DNA of 64,000 nucleotides from Carya illinoinensis (Eukaryota; Streptophyta; Magnoliopsida; Fagales; Juglandaceae), in the NCBI RefSeq assembly GCF_018687715.1, contig NC_056762.1, positions 19,912,864-19,976,863 on the forward strand. The letters are read 5' to 3'. The notes under the pieces are model-generated. The model made no database searches, was not told the DNA's origin, and saw only the letters and a list, made by a program, of their open reading frames with translations. Every line of letters begins with the position of its first letter. Within the stretch, counting starts at the first letter, position 1. Both the position numbers and the translations under genes were made by a program. Below are positions 12,901 through 23,579 of this stretch, in pieces.

Positions 12901-13575
12901 TTTAAGAGCAGAAATTCCATGAAGATCTAAAGGCATCTGGTTTAAATTCAACTATACTTCTCGGGGAAATACTTGGATTTTTGGTTGTTGTTTCCTGGAA
13001 CTATTTCACCCCTTGCTAGGCTTGGTTTTAGTTGATATGATGAGGTATGGATATGCATAAATCCATTTGAGAAATATGTGGAAGAGGCCATGGTTCGGGG
13101 CTAGTTTAATCAAGTGTGCATGGTGATGCGACATGGGTATCGACTGGTGTTTGTGTTGGCATTGACACGGCTTGGTTTTCAATTGACATGGGTTGAGTTA
13201 AGCTTAACCTTCTAGGTTTGTCTTAAAATGATGCAAAACAATTATAAAATCCAAAAATTTTAGATCATAGTTATGAAGAAAATAATTTAAAGAAAACTAT
13301 GCAAAAATCATGATGCTTATGTTACTATTCATGCATGAGATGAATAAGTGCTTCTTAACTCAAGTTAGAAGCTTAACCATGGTTGGGAGGAAAACCTAGG
13401 GGTGTGTGGTTCATCTTGAGTTTACAAGAAACCAATGGTATGGTGTATGTGGGTCCCATTTAGAAGAATGAAATAAAAAAACAAGACTTTGGGCTTCATG
13501 GGTTGGGCGTTTATTGGGCCATATGAGCAAGCCTTGGTTGTGGGCATTGGCGTGGACTATTTTGTGGATCATATG
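9944..13575 (-). mobile_element. LTR family C/D, copy D (minus strand)
   Basis: The minus-strand LTR ends ggggtgtcaaca at 9944, next to the PBS. Homology to copy C (inverted) continues to about 13470. At 13575 it is interrupted by the family B solo LTR and appears to resume at 15610; its outer start was not found. A stem-loop equivalent to that at 2562 lies at 10401-10421. Short frames such as 12372-12659 and 11512-11700 have no recognisable product. Confidence 0.75.
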
Positions 13576-13784
13576 TGTGATGACCCCTTTTTACGTATAT
13601 TTTCACTGAAGGAGTTGTTTTTAATTTAATTATATATTAGCTTTTTTATTTTAAATTATTGTATTTTAAATTGGTTTTTATTTTATTTGATGTGGTGTTT
13701 AATTTATTTTAGTCATTTTATATTTTTGAAATCGTTTTCGGCGGATCAGTTTTTGGTTTCCGAGTGAGGATTGGACCTCATTTC

Positions 13785-13850
13785 TTTTTCTCTTTTTTTT
13801 TTTCTCTTTTCTTTTTTTTCTTCTTCTTCTTCTTTTCCTTTCTTCTTCCC
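13785..13850 (+). repeat. Polypyrimidine tract of family B LTR
   Basis: An almost pure T/C run. Counterparts are at 29553-29655, 34855-34960 and, as purines on the plus strand, at 61495-61590 and about 44640-44820. The tract yields false Phe/Ser- or Lys/Glu-rich frames on both strands. Confidence 0.85.
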
Positions 13851-15215
13851 GCGCATGCCGTTTCTCTCTCTTCCCTCTCCCCTTCGCCGTTCAACCCAAC
13901 CACCCAGACCCGCCGCTCGCCGGCGACGTGGCCGGCACCACTCCCACCAAAATCTTCCCCTCCGACCGGTGATCACTCCCACCAAAAATCTCCTCCATCC
14001 AAGCCATCGTTAGCCACCTAGAGCCCTTTCTTTCCACATGGATTTTTGCCGATTTCGGCGCCGTTGTTCCACCTTGGGCCACCATCTCTTCACAACTTCT
14101 TCCTCTACCTCTTGCTGACCTAACCCACCTAATTTTAGCCCCGATCCGTTGCCGGAGCAGCTCGCACGAGCTCAACTTCGTTCAGCCCCTTTTTGGCCTT
14201 CCACTGCTGCCAAAGCTCACTTCCACTAGCTTCATAAATATCTCAAGACCATTCTCTATCAATTTCGTGTCTTGGTTTGTCCTTGTTTGAAAGTGGGTAA
14301 TTTATTACCCACGGCCATAGTGTAAAATACACTATTACGTTGTTTTTCTTCCGCCGTTTGCAACGCTGTGAGCTTTTGAAAAATACCTTATAGCGCTGTA
14401 AGTATTTTCCAAACTATACTTTTAGATTTAAATATATTATGCTCTTACAATAATTATTTATCTGGTTGGTTGGTTGATTCCGGACTGAGTTTGAGGAGTT
14501 CGGGGGTCGGATGGATTGAGGACGGAGTTGGTTGGTTTATTGATTTGTGATTGGTTGGTTGTTTTATGCCTTGAGGTTGCATTTATATATTGCATTCATG
14601 CGCATTTTATTTAAATTGAGAAAAATCATGTTTTATTGGCGTAAATGGATTTTCGGGTGCGTGTGTCTCACTACCCCAAGCCAGGATGGGTTATTATCTC
14701 GGTGGAGCTCATCTGGTCACTCGGGAGTGGATAATACTGAGTGACATCCCCTGGGTTGTCGCTGAGCGACGACTGGATCGCACGATACGGTAACGCTGTT
14801 GTGTCGACTCCGTGGTCCCTAGAGTGGCGGGGACTAGAGGATGGCCTGGCCAGGGGCGCGAGTACTGGGCATCGCTCATTTAGGTGTCACACGCGTAGTC
14901 GTTACCTACGGTGTGGCACAAAGCCAGAGTGTGCGGATGATCCCTAGAGGAGGTCATGGTGCATGCATAATCAGATCGGTTTTTATGGTTTTCGGATAAG
15001 GGCCATTTTCTGGAAAAATGACTAGGATGTGTTGAGGCTTTGTGATCCATTTTTTTGGAAAAATGGTCCTTTGGGCCATTATTTGGGATAATGGCGAAGC
15101 TGGTTTTAAAGAGTATGTTTTTCGGCCAAATGGGTTCTTGGCGTGCATGGAAAAAATATGGTTTTACGGGTCATGTGCGTTGGCTTTCTTTTATGCATAT
15201 TGTTTGAGTTTTAAT

Positions 15216-15344
15216 ATGCTTTTATCTAGTGGTGTTTGGATCTTACTTACCTGTGGCACTAATTTTGGTACTATAGATTTTGGTACAGAGTTCGAGGAGG
15301 AGGAGGAGGCTGAGCCCGAGGATGCGGCTTCGCCGGAGTTTTGA
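15216..15344 (+). CDS. Small acidic LTR reading frame, copy 1
   Basis: A 42-codon frame from ATG 15216 (a longer frame upstream starts at 15042). It has a hydrophobic start (SSGVWILLTCGT), a middle FGTIDFGTEF and the acidic end EEEEEAEPEDAASPEF followed by TGA. The same C-terminus and stop are found in all five family B LTRs in this window. Family A/C LTRs do not show it. It is not similar to a protein I recognise; whether it is translated is unknown, and it may simply reflect recent ancestry of the copies. Listed as CDS only because frame and stop are retained. Confidence 0.35.
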   Translation: MLLSSGVWILLTCGTNFGTIDFGTEFEEEEEAEPEDAASPEF

Positions 15345-15609
15345 GTTGAAGTTTAAGCTTTGTTGTTGGTTCTAAAACAATATTTGTAGTTTGTAATATT
15401 TTATTATGTATGTTTTGAAGGGCTTTGTATTAAACAAGAAAAATTCTAGTACTTAGTTTATGACTTTGCTATTCGCTGCATGTCTCTTCGTGCATATTTG
15501 TTGCTTATACACACACTTGGCACTCGTCGATAGGGTGGTGACCCGTGTTGTCATCATCTGGATGTCTCGATTTTCTCGTATCCGTATGTAGAGATTTTGG
15601 GGCGTCACA

Positions 15610-16175
15610 ATATATCTAGATTTATAGGGCCTACCTTTGGCTTCAAAGGCCCCGCTAGGTTGGGTCCTCATCTTAGGTTTTTCTTAGATTGGGCCAATGG
15701 CCTTCACTCTTACCAAGTTAGCCCCAATAAATCATTGTCTCTTAACGTTAATTCTCTTTTTGTTGAAAAAAGATTTATTTCTAGTCTTTGAGGAGACAAT
15801 GATCAAGTAAGATAAAAATTCTTTAGTTAAGATATAACAACCCGACCCAGATAATAATTAGGAGTTGAATGTGAATAATTTTATCTTTCAAAATTTCATA
15901 GTATTATATAATTTTCTTATTATTATTAGTATTATTATCAATTTTATAAGATGTTATGCATTAATAAGTTCATATTTTAAATATGGATTTTTTTATTATA
16001 GAAATTATTTTAATTATATTGTTAATATATTTATTTTATTAATAATAATCTCTCTTAACAAGTTTAAATAATTTTTTGAGACCTTCCATCACCTTTCACG
16101 TCTTTATCCTCTCAAACATTCAATATTATTTTTGAATAAATGTAATGTAAGTGCCGAATCCTATTCTTTTATACA
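15610..16175. other. Unresolved AT-rich sequence with a possible LTR start
   Basis: 15615-15830 may be the outer part of LTR copy D, since purine/pyrimidine patterns near 15640-15720 resemble the inverse of 4920-5040. At 15833 tataacaacccgaccc resembles gypsy LTR starts, but no matching end was found. No gene is visible. Confidence 0.3.
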
Positions 16176-16189
16176 TATCTTTCCGTCAT
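16176..16189. repeat. Target site duplication of LINE fragment (left)
   Basis: tatctttccgtcat, repeated exactly at 16652-16665 on the other side of the LINE fragment. Confidence 0.93.
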
Positions 16190-16651
16190 TTTGTTTTTTT
16201 TTTTGAAAGGAAAGCAATTTCATTACTAAGATTGATTTGGTACATTACAAGCTAAGTCATCCATGATGGATCTTTTGACTTCAACAGGGCCATCTTCCAG
16301 CGAAACATTTTCACTAGAAATTCTAATAGCTATCTTAGCTGCTGTATGAGCACTTACATTAGCAGATCTGCGTACAAAGAGTAGATTCCATGCAGGGCAG
16401 GCTGCCATATGTTGTTCTAGATCCTCAATCTTCTGTCCAGACCATGAGCTGTCTTGTTCCTTTGAGTTTACAGCATCTATAACAGCTTTAGCATCCCCTT
16501 CAAAACACACTTGTGGCAATCCTAACTCAATGCATAATTCCATAGCTCTGTGAAAAGCATAGCTTTCTACTTGGAACACCGAAGAGACGTGCTCCTTAGG
16601 TGCTGTCAAACACCCCAGTAGTTCCCCTTTTGAATCCCTTATAACCACCCC
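16190..16651 (-). mobile_element. 5'-truncated LINE insertion
   Basis: On the minus strand this is the last ~450 bases of a plant LINE followed by an A-tail (plus-strand T run at 16194-16205). It is bounded by an exact 14-bp duplication. The contained frame runs from 16648 down to 16226 and encodes a C-terminal RNase H. Truncation at the 5' end is the normal outcome of incomplete target-primed reverse transcription. The intact frame and perfect duplication suggest a fairly young insertion. Confidence 0.93.
16226..16648 (-). pseudogene. LINE RNase H domain fragment (140 codons)
   Basis: The frame has VIRDSKGELLGC at its N-terminus, ESYAFHRAMELCIELG (helix with catalytic Glu), CFEGDAKAVIDAVNS (catalytic Asp) and a C-terminal FVRRSANVSAHTAAKIA, where the usual final Asp/His motif 'N..AH.LA' is kept in part. 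This is the RVT_3-type RNase H found at the C-terminus of plant LINE ORF2. The first strand with its catalytic Asp (usually K.N.DAA) is absent because the insertion is 5'-truncated. No stop interrupts it, but without RT and endonuclease it is not a functional element. Confidence 0.88.
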
Positions 16652-16665
16652 TATCTTTCCGTCAT
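16652..16665. repeat. Target site duplication of LINE fragment (right)
   Basis: tatctttccgtcat, identical to 16176-16189. Confidence 0.93.
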
Positions 16666-16844
16666 ATTACTTCTTGTTTTATCGTAGAATAAATTTCTTA
16701 GCGATTTTTCTTGTAACCGACTTCAGCCTATTATGATAACGACGTATTCACACTAATGGAATCTTATACCCATGAAGCATTTCCTCACTGTTTCTCCTAC
16801 GTTGAGGGGTTTTCTCAATTCGTAACCGACGTAGAAGCTCTCAA

Positions 16845-16876
16845 TGTGTGTATATATATATATATATGTGTGTGTG
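16845..16876. repeat. TG/TA microsatellite
   Basis: A compound dinucleotide run: tg repeats, then about ten ta units, then tg repeats. Confidence 0.95.
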
Positions 16877-17739
16877 CATAACCGTCCAAACCAAAAAGCC
16901 ACAAGCAAACCACTCACACCGTCGTGCACCATGACCAGCTAAGAGACACGGCTTCGCACCAAGCAACCCATGTCTTCCCCACGGCAACATTCTGCTTTGC
17001 CTCCATGCCTGTCCACGTTCAACAACTGAGAACCATCAAGATGTTCACATCAGCCTCGGCATCATCCACGCCAATAGCTCACTGTCCGAAACAACTCCAT
17101 CATGTCCTCTGTTTTAAGAAGTGAAAACAGAGCAAGCAGGCGCAGTGACCGTGAGCCCCTCCACGATGCCACCACCAAACCCACTTTCCAGCTCCACACA
17201 CAGCAACCACCAGCTCAGTCACACGGTTGTGCTCTCAGCCCGAAGCTATGATGAAACCACTTTGAGCCACCACAGTTCTGAAGTCATCATGAGAAGCACC
17301 ACGGATTTAAGCCGGCAGCCTAGAGACGTCGACTTTTCCACGATGTCGTCACCATCAAGCCCAGAATGACCATCCACGGCAAGACCACCTGCAAGAGGGG
17401 GAAAAACTCTATTTTGTCACTAAAAAAAAACAGAGTAGCAAGACTCTCACTGACCAGCAACCTGGTCGTAGCACCTTACCTCTGTTCACGTCTCACCAGC
17501 AACCGCCTCTCGTCTTTCTCCACCGCATGATGCTCTTCCATCCATCACGGCGAATGAGAACCCACCAGCTCGAATGCAAGACAGCCATAAACTTCCTTGC
17601 TGGAGACCTTGGGACAACATAGAAGGTGTCATCAGACGCTTCACGTCGGTCTTACACCACCCGTGTTTCACCATTGCGTGTTCTCTGCTCCTGGGGAAAA
17701 CTCGTTAGCTCTTCCTTTCTTGGACAGCTACCTCTCCGT

Positions 17740-17742
<3 letters not shown>

Positions 17743-17774
<32 letters not shown>
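17743..17774. repeat. CT microsatellite, about 16 units
   Basis: Uninterrupted tc/ct dinucleotide run. It sits upstream of a short polymorphic-looking frame that has no coding support. Confidence 0.97.
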
Positions 17775-17776
<2 letters not shown>

Positions 17777-19005
17777 GGCACTGTTTCTCTCTCACTCTTA
17801 TCTATCTTAGCTTCGTCACCACTCTCGGAGGTTGCTGTCACTAGCTTTGTTTTGAACACTTTGGGTATGGCTGCTGCCACTCAAACATTTTGTAGATAAT
17901 TTATGAGTTACTTAGGTTTGCTATAGGTTTTCATTTTAGTTTTATTAAATTACTATTATATCCTTTATTTTGAAAGTGTTAGCAAAAGGGGTTTTGAATG
18001 TAAAGTTTCACGTGGGCTGCAAGTTCTTCAAAGTTTACAAAATAGTTTCATGTGTGCTTAATATATGAAAAAATCTAGTCGCAAATAAAATTACAGATCA
18101 ATATGTGTATCAATTTAATATGATTAGTTAAAAAATAAATTTTATTAAAAACAGTGCTAATTTAAATTTTGAACATTAAGAAATCAATATTGACACGTAA
18201 ATTAGTATGCAATTTTACTTATACGTAGTAAAACTCTTAATATATTTATTGGTTGAGTTAACCTTTTATTTGGTTTTGGTCCGTGAATCATTTCTGGTTC
18301 CAGCAACATATATTATTGTAATTTCACTGTTTAATGTTTAAATTGATTGGATTTAGTATTTTAAGTGAGATCAGTTTTATTATGCAATGTAGCCCATAAA
18401 TTGATTTCACATAAATTATTAAAGGTATTATAATTAATATTACTCGGTATTAATTTTACAATTCAATTTTAGTAGTATTTTAATTAACGAAGTTATATTA
18501 TATTAGTATTTAAATTCATCAATAAATAGTAAGTGTGTAATTTTATTTTAAACGCTTTAAGCCTTTAATCTGATTAAGTCTATTTTATTAAATGGGATTT
18601 AAGCGTTTGGCTTTGACAGATTTAAATGATATTGATATTTAAATGTACTAAGTTAAGAATATTTAAATGATATTGATATTTAGCAGATTTCTTGAATAGT
18701 TCTGTAAATATATTTTAAGAATTTATGTTTTCTTGATTTATTTTAAAGGAATTGAATTAGCCCAAGTATTTATAAATTATAATATGTTTAATTATATTAT
18801 ATTTATGATTTAATGTTTTGTATGAAACTTTATATTATTAAATCAGTAGAAGACTAAGGCATGTTATTTCAGACAGTTTTAGTGACGCTTAAATACTTCG
18901 TATAGGTCAAGAGCAGATTGGAGTGCTTTCTCTTCTCTCGTGAGAAGAAGTAAGGTTTCGCTGCCTTTGGTCTCCAAAGGCTTAAGGTCTCACTCTCTAT
19001 AAGTT

Positions 19006-19864
19006 TTGCTTTCACTCTGTCCAATGTTGTTGAGGGCACAAATGGAAGCCGAAGAGCTGGCAAAATGTTGGGAGAGAGTACACCTATCTACAGAAGAGAG
19101 TTCTTTCTTCCACATGAAAAAAGAGGGGCTAAAGAAAGGAAATAGACAAGGGAATCACTGTATTGTGGGCAAAACTCTAACTGAAAAGAATGTCAATAGT
19201 GAGGGTTTTAGAGAAACCATGTCTCAAGTTTGGAGGCTAGAGGGTTGGGTTAGTTTCAAGGAGCTAGGAGACCAAAGCTATCTGATCGAATTCCAGTACA
19301 AGGAGGACAAAGAGAAAGTTCTAAGTGGTAGACCCTGGTTTTTTTTATATGAGCCTATTAACACTACAAGAACTTGATGGCACAGAATCCATCAATGGTC
19401 TCAAGTTTTGCTATGAACCGTTTTGAGTTTAACTCCACAACCTTCCACTGGATACCATGACAGAAGAAATTAGTGAGGAATTAGGGGCCTCGATTGGGCA
19501 TGTCATTAGAGTGGAGGTAGAGGCTGATGGATGTGCATGGGGAAGATGTCTACGGGTCAGGATAGCAGTGGACCGCCATAAACCCTTGTTGAGGGGGAAA
19601 TGGTTGATGTTCAATGACCAAAAACATTGGATTTCTTTCAAGTATGAGAGATTGCAGAGCTTTTGCTTCCAATGTGGTACGTTGTTTCATAAGGGGAAGA
19701 ACTACATGCGGCAACGTTATGAGCAGCAGGCTAATGGGCAAGCCCCTCAAAAGTTTGGTGCTTGGCTTAGAGCTCAGCCAATGCACAACAACATTTTCAA
19801 TGGCTGGCACTCATGGTGGAAACCACTACCAACAGCAACAAGGAGGTCAAGGAAAAGGCGATAG
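19006..19864 (+). pseudogene. LINE-1 ORF1 (DUF4283 and zinc-knuckle protein)
   Basis: Two frames make one product. The first (19006-19377) has MEAEELAKCWERVHLSTEE and VWRLEGWVSFKELGD, then VLSGRPWFFLYEP: the N-terminal half of DUF4283. A frameshift in the T run near 19340 moves to a second frame with LLTLQELDG and LHNLPLDTMTEEI, then 19457-19864 with RVRIAVDRHKPLLRG and FKYERLQSFCFQCG. The last is the start of the zf-CCHC_4 knuckle; the expected GH..(K)C follows as LFHKGKNYM with the final Cys replaced by Tyr. In live plant LINEs this protein is the RNA-binding, gag-like partner of ORF2. Frameshift, stops and the lost Cys make it non-functional. Confidence 0.85.
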
Positions 19865-20554
19865 GGAGAAGCCCATGCCAGGGGACCATGCTTTCAAACA
19901 GGAACTTTCAGTGTATAAGCATGACGTGATTGTAACGGAAAAGCTGGAACAAGTCCTTAGAGTTAGTAAGAAACTAGCGAGACTTTGACCAATGAAGTTA
20001 AGACAGACCTTACTTTTGAGCCCCCCAATACAGAACAACCTGATTCTCAACTCTTAAAACCACAGGAAACATCATACCTGCACGAGGTGGCCATACTGGA
20101 ACTGATCCTGAGGTACAAAATGCACTTATTTTCACAAGTATGAAGCTAGACCCTGACACCGCTAATGAGTCAACTTTGCACAAAAGAATGGAGTAACCAA
20201 CTCAGTTGGAACTAACGAGGATCTGGTCACTTGTGGGGAACTAGTCACTAAAAAGGTCCCTAACAAAGAAACAGATAGGGATCCTGTAAAGGGGAATGAG
20301 GAACCAAAGGCTAGGAAATGGAAAATGCTCGCTCAAGGAATGGACGCTCATGATGGTGGCAGTGGGAGTGAGGCCTTGGGAGACATTTCAAATTGCCCCT
20401 TAAAGAGTCACACGAGAAGAAGCCTCAAAAGAAATATTGTAGAGAATGAATTTAAACCAAAACGGCCCCAAGAAAAGGGAAGAGACTAATGAGAACCAAA
20501 ACTCAATGGCAGAGGCTGGTCTCCAGCCCTGCCACCAACAATGAGCTTATTAAT

Positions 20555-21974
20555 CTGGAACTACTGAGGGCTTGGAAACCCTCAGTCAATTAGGATCCTT
20601 AGGAAACTTACTAAGGAAAAGTGTGCATTCTTAGTTTTCCTGGTGGAAACTAAGTGTAGAAAACAAAGAATTGAGGAAATCAGGATTAGCTTGGAAATGA
20701 TGGATGTTTTGCAATTGATAGCTTAGGTATGAGTGGAGGCATTGCCCTCTTATGGAAAGAAGCTTGGCAGGTTAGAGCCCTTAATTACACCCAATGGCAT
20801 ATTAGTGCAGTGATTAAGGAGGAGGAAAGTGTCAGGGCAATTTACTGGCTTTTATGTCCGTCTCGAGATTGCCAAAACGAGAAGCAGCTGGAAATTACTT
20901 GAGATGTTAAAACCTCCATCAGCTATGGCTTGGTTGTGTGCATGAGATTTCAATAAAATTCTGCATCAAAAGGAAAAGCAGGGTGTAGCTAGTAGACCTT
21001 ATAACCAAATTGAGGCATTTAGACAAGTGATTGAGGTATGTGGCCTTAATGGTCTTCACCACCTGGGTCAACAATTTACGTGGTCCAATAATAGGAGTGG
21101 TAAGGAGTTTACTAAAGAATGGATAGAAAGAGCAATGGCCAACAAGGAGTGGAGTGAACTTTTCAAAGTTGCTACATGTACTGCACTAGTTGCAGTAAAA
21201 TCTGACCACTCCCCACTTTACATTAATAAACAAAACCCAAACCAGACTAGCAAAAGGTGGGATCCATTCTTTAGATATGAAGCTGCCTGGGATTTGCATG
21301 AGGAATGTCATAGTATTGTGGCAGAGGGATGGAGGAGCATCAAAATAGGAGGTGCAGAAGCCAATACAGTGAGACAAAAGTTGAAAACATGTCAAAAGGC
21401 CCTTTAGAAATGGGGGAAAAAAAAAGACAAAGCAGGAAAATCACAACTCTACTAAAGAGGCACTATAAAGGATAAGTCATCTCCGAAACACTGGCACTGC
21501 TCTCATATAATAGTTATGTAGCACCTCTAGAAGCAAGTGGAAACCTCTCTAGCAGTAGATGAATTGAAGTGGTGCCAAAGGGCAAAGCAGCATTGGCTTA
21601 ATTTTGGGGATAGGAACACACATTATGTTCATTTGGAGGCTTCCCAAAGAAGAAGAACTAATGCAATTAAAAGCGTGGAGGATTCATAAGGGAAAGAAGT
21701 TGCTGATCAGAAAGGTATAGGTGATGTGTTCACTGGTTATTTTTCCTCACTATTTACTACCTTCTGCCCCATTGGCTTTGATGATTATTTGTATGCTTTG
21801 GAATCAACACTGAATACTGATATGAAAGCTTGGCTTTTAAAGCCCTTCACTTGGGAGGAAGTCAAAGCTACTGTTTTTCAAATGAACCCTTTAGATTCAC
21901 CTGGACCTAATGGATTCCCAGCCCATTTCTATCAAAAACATTGGAGGTGATGGGTGAGGAGGTGTGTTGTTATG
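20555..21974 (+). pseudogene. LINE-1 ORF2 part 1: AP endonuclease and RT N-terminus
   Basis: The endonuclease starts with GLGNPQSIRILRKLTKEK and FLVETKCRKQRIEEI, holding the catalytic Glu of the (M/V)ETK motif. The usual GDFN motif appears as a stop followed by DFNKIL near 20945 (Gly codon mutated to TGA). The frame at 21027-21407 continues with WSNNRSG, the DNA-binding W.R loop, and ends the domain with VKSDHSPLY, the conserved SDH..(L) catalytic motif. RT begins at 21726-21950 with LDSPGPNGFPAHFYQKHW, the plant LINE 'SPGPDG(F/M)' motif. The frame breaks several times. It ends at the Tat-like LTR inserted at 21980. Confidence 0.88.
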
Positions 21975-21979
21975 CCCTC

Positions 21980-23333
21980 TAATGACTGTGCAAAAGTGCA
22001 CTCTAAATACCCTATTATTGGATTAAAATTTTCAAATGTGAATAGAAATCATAAGAATTAATATGTATTCTTAAATTGAGTTTCTATTTACGTTAGGATA
22101 CTCCTAAGTAATTTTTTATGTTTAATTTCAGATTTTATAAAAGAGCAAGTCAAGCCTAGTCAAATTCAAAAGAGGACATTCATGGGGTTTGAGAGCAATT
22201 TAGAAGAAAAAAAAAAGAAAAAAAAAATCACAAAATGAAACCACAAGAAGTCCAAGTCCGAAATTTGCTAGGAGACAGTCTGGACATACTTTAATCGCTT
22301 GACTGTAACTTTTTACTCACATATCGGATTGATACAATTGTTGATGCATTAGAAATTTATCTTAAAGGGATATAACTTTGTCTCTAATAGGATTTCCAAA
22401 TTCAAACTCCTGAAGGGCATACATGGCTGCCAAGATGAGTCCTAAAATTTAGGCAATTTTTTTATGCTGAAATTAAGAGGACATTAGGATTTCTTTCCTA
22501 CCCTATATAAGCATATCATTAGCACGAAATAAAGAAGGAGGAGAGGCACAAGAGGCAGATTTGAAGATATAAGAAAATCACTTCCATGGCCACCGTTCGC
22601 TTCAGTTTTCTCTGGAGATTTTTGTTGTCCAGTATATTTATGGGTAACTAAATTCTCAAGTAGGGTAGGGATGAATTTGTACATTAGATGGTATTTTTAA
22701 TTTATGTATTTGATCTTCAATTATTAAAAATCTTTTGTTTTATCATTCTCAATTCATTATTGATATTTTCTTCTCCAAATAATCATAGAATTTATTCTGT
22801 TTATGGATTCAGTCATGCTTTTTCTATTTAATGGATTAGTTCTTTGATTATATTTGGATCAATTATTTATCTATATTGATTTAGTTTTTCGCTGCAATAT
22901 CGCTTCTTGAGTATATTGTCATCGTTGGATTTTCTCAATAGGGATAGTAATTTACATATTTTAAAAGTCGTGAATGATTTTTCAAAGGGTTACATTTGAT
23001 TTAATTTTGGTTTATAAATATATACCTTTCGATTGGGAATTTCGAGAATTGAGTTCCCAATTGAATTATCCAATGAATTAAGAATAATTAAAATACTAGA
23101 TTTGTGCAACGGATTCTCGACGCTCTATTGTTCATCAAATTTGAGTACTTTTTCCGTTAATCATTTTGCTTCACTTTAATTTACATTTAAAATTAATCTT
23201 TTTTCTCCATTACTTATTTAATATTTTTCTTTAGTTTTTTTGTTCCTTTTACTATTCTTTTAATTTGTCTCCCTGTGAAATCAACACCCCAAAGCTGTGC
23301 TACAACTACCGCATTATTCTTTGGGCGTAATCA
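21980..23333 (+). mobile_element. Tat/Athila-like solo LTR, copy 1
   Basis: The 1354-bp insert in LINE-1 RT is flanked by ccctc (21975-21979 and 23334-23338). Removing it and one duplication restores CCYALQVLNQNGPL-type LINE coding. It starts taatgactgtgc and ends gggcgtaatca; the left end matches the other three copies (gtcatta / gtcatca when read from the other strand). A TATA-like ctatataagc lies at 22503. Near its 3' end is a 'ccctgtgaaatcaacacc' type motif and 'gctacaactaccgcattatt', which I associate with the U5 end of plant Tat/Athila gypsy LTRs. No coding frame. Classification as an LTR is inference from ends, TSD length, TATA and this U5 motif. Confidence 0.75.
22503..22512 (+). promoter_or_regulatory. 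TATA-like box in Tat-like LTR copy 1
   Basis: ctatataagc, in the same relative position (middle of the LTR, followed by a purine-rich leader) as TATA motifs in the other three copies. Confidence 0.5.
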
Positions 23334-23338
23334 CCCTC

Positions 23339-23579
23339 CAAGTCCTCAATCAAAATGGCCCCCTCAAAGATGTAAATGACACCTACATCTCCCTAATTCC
23401 CAAAGTAAAAACCCCAGGAAAGTAGCTGAGTTTAGACCAATTAGCCTTTGTAATGTATTATAAAAAATTGTGTCTAAAACTCTTGCTAATAGATTGAAAG
23501 GTATTCTTCATAATCTCTTTTCCTTGAATCAAAGTGCATTTGTACTTGGTAGACTCATTTCAAACAATGTATTAGTAGC
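23339..23579 (+). pseudogene. LINE-1 ORF2 part 2: RT
   Basis: Between two LTR insertions the LINE RT continues: LIPKVKTPGK, FRPISLCNVLYK (one frame change), IVSKTLANRLKGILHNLFSL, NQSAFVLGRLISNNVLVA. These are RT blocks 1-2 of plant LINEs (FRPISLCN..YK..SK.LANRL / QSAFV.GR.I.DN). The segment ends in the duplicated target agtagc. Confidence 0.88.

Larger units (their letters stand above)
13576..15609 (+). mobile_element. Family B solo LTR (2.03 kb)
   Basis: It starts tgtgatgacccc and ends gcgtcaca. The flanks are atatg (13571-13575) and atata (15610-15614), a 5-bp duplication with one mismatch. Both ends and the interior match the LTRs of the complete element at 29345 and 34647. Internal parts in order are an AT-rich head, a pyrimidine-only tract (about 13785-13850), a GC-rich proline-codon stretch (13850-14180), a hairpin-rich region (14670-14950) and the acidic reading frame ending at 15344. 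No second LTR or interior is present, so it is a solo LTR inserted into LTR copy D. Confidence 0.88.
16666..18868. other. Non-coding stretch, possibly LTR-derived
   Basis: A GC-richer part (16900-17880) has short open frames with Ser, His, Pro and Thr bias, similar in character to the leader-like region of the family B LTR. It is followed by very AT-rich sequence (17900-18860). No domain was recognised in the frames at 16924-17124, 17121-17369 or 17597-17899. It may be the LTR whose start is suggested at 15833, but no end or TSD was found. Confidence 0.35.

Noticed and set aside
13746..14175. Frames rich in Phe/Ser or Lys/Glu/Arg on both strands (also at 29507-30162, 34797-35457, 44604-44975 and 61181-61618).
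   Set aside because: They come from the polypyrimidine tract and GC-rich leader of the family B LTR; frames differ between copies.
16924..17369. Two adjacent frames that might be exons.
   Set aside because: Low-complexity Ser/His/Thr composition, no recognisable domain, overlapping in different frames without splice signals I could support.
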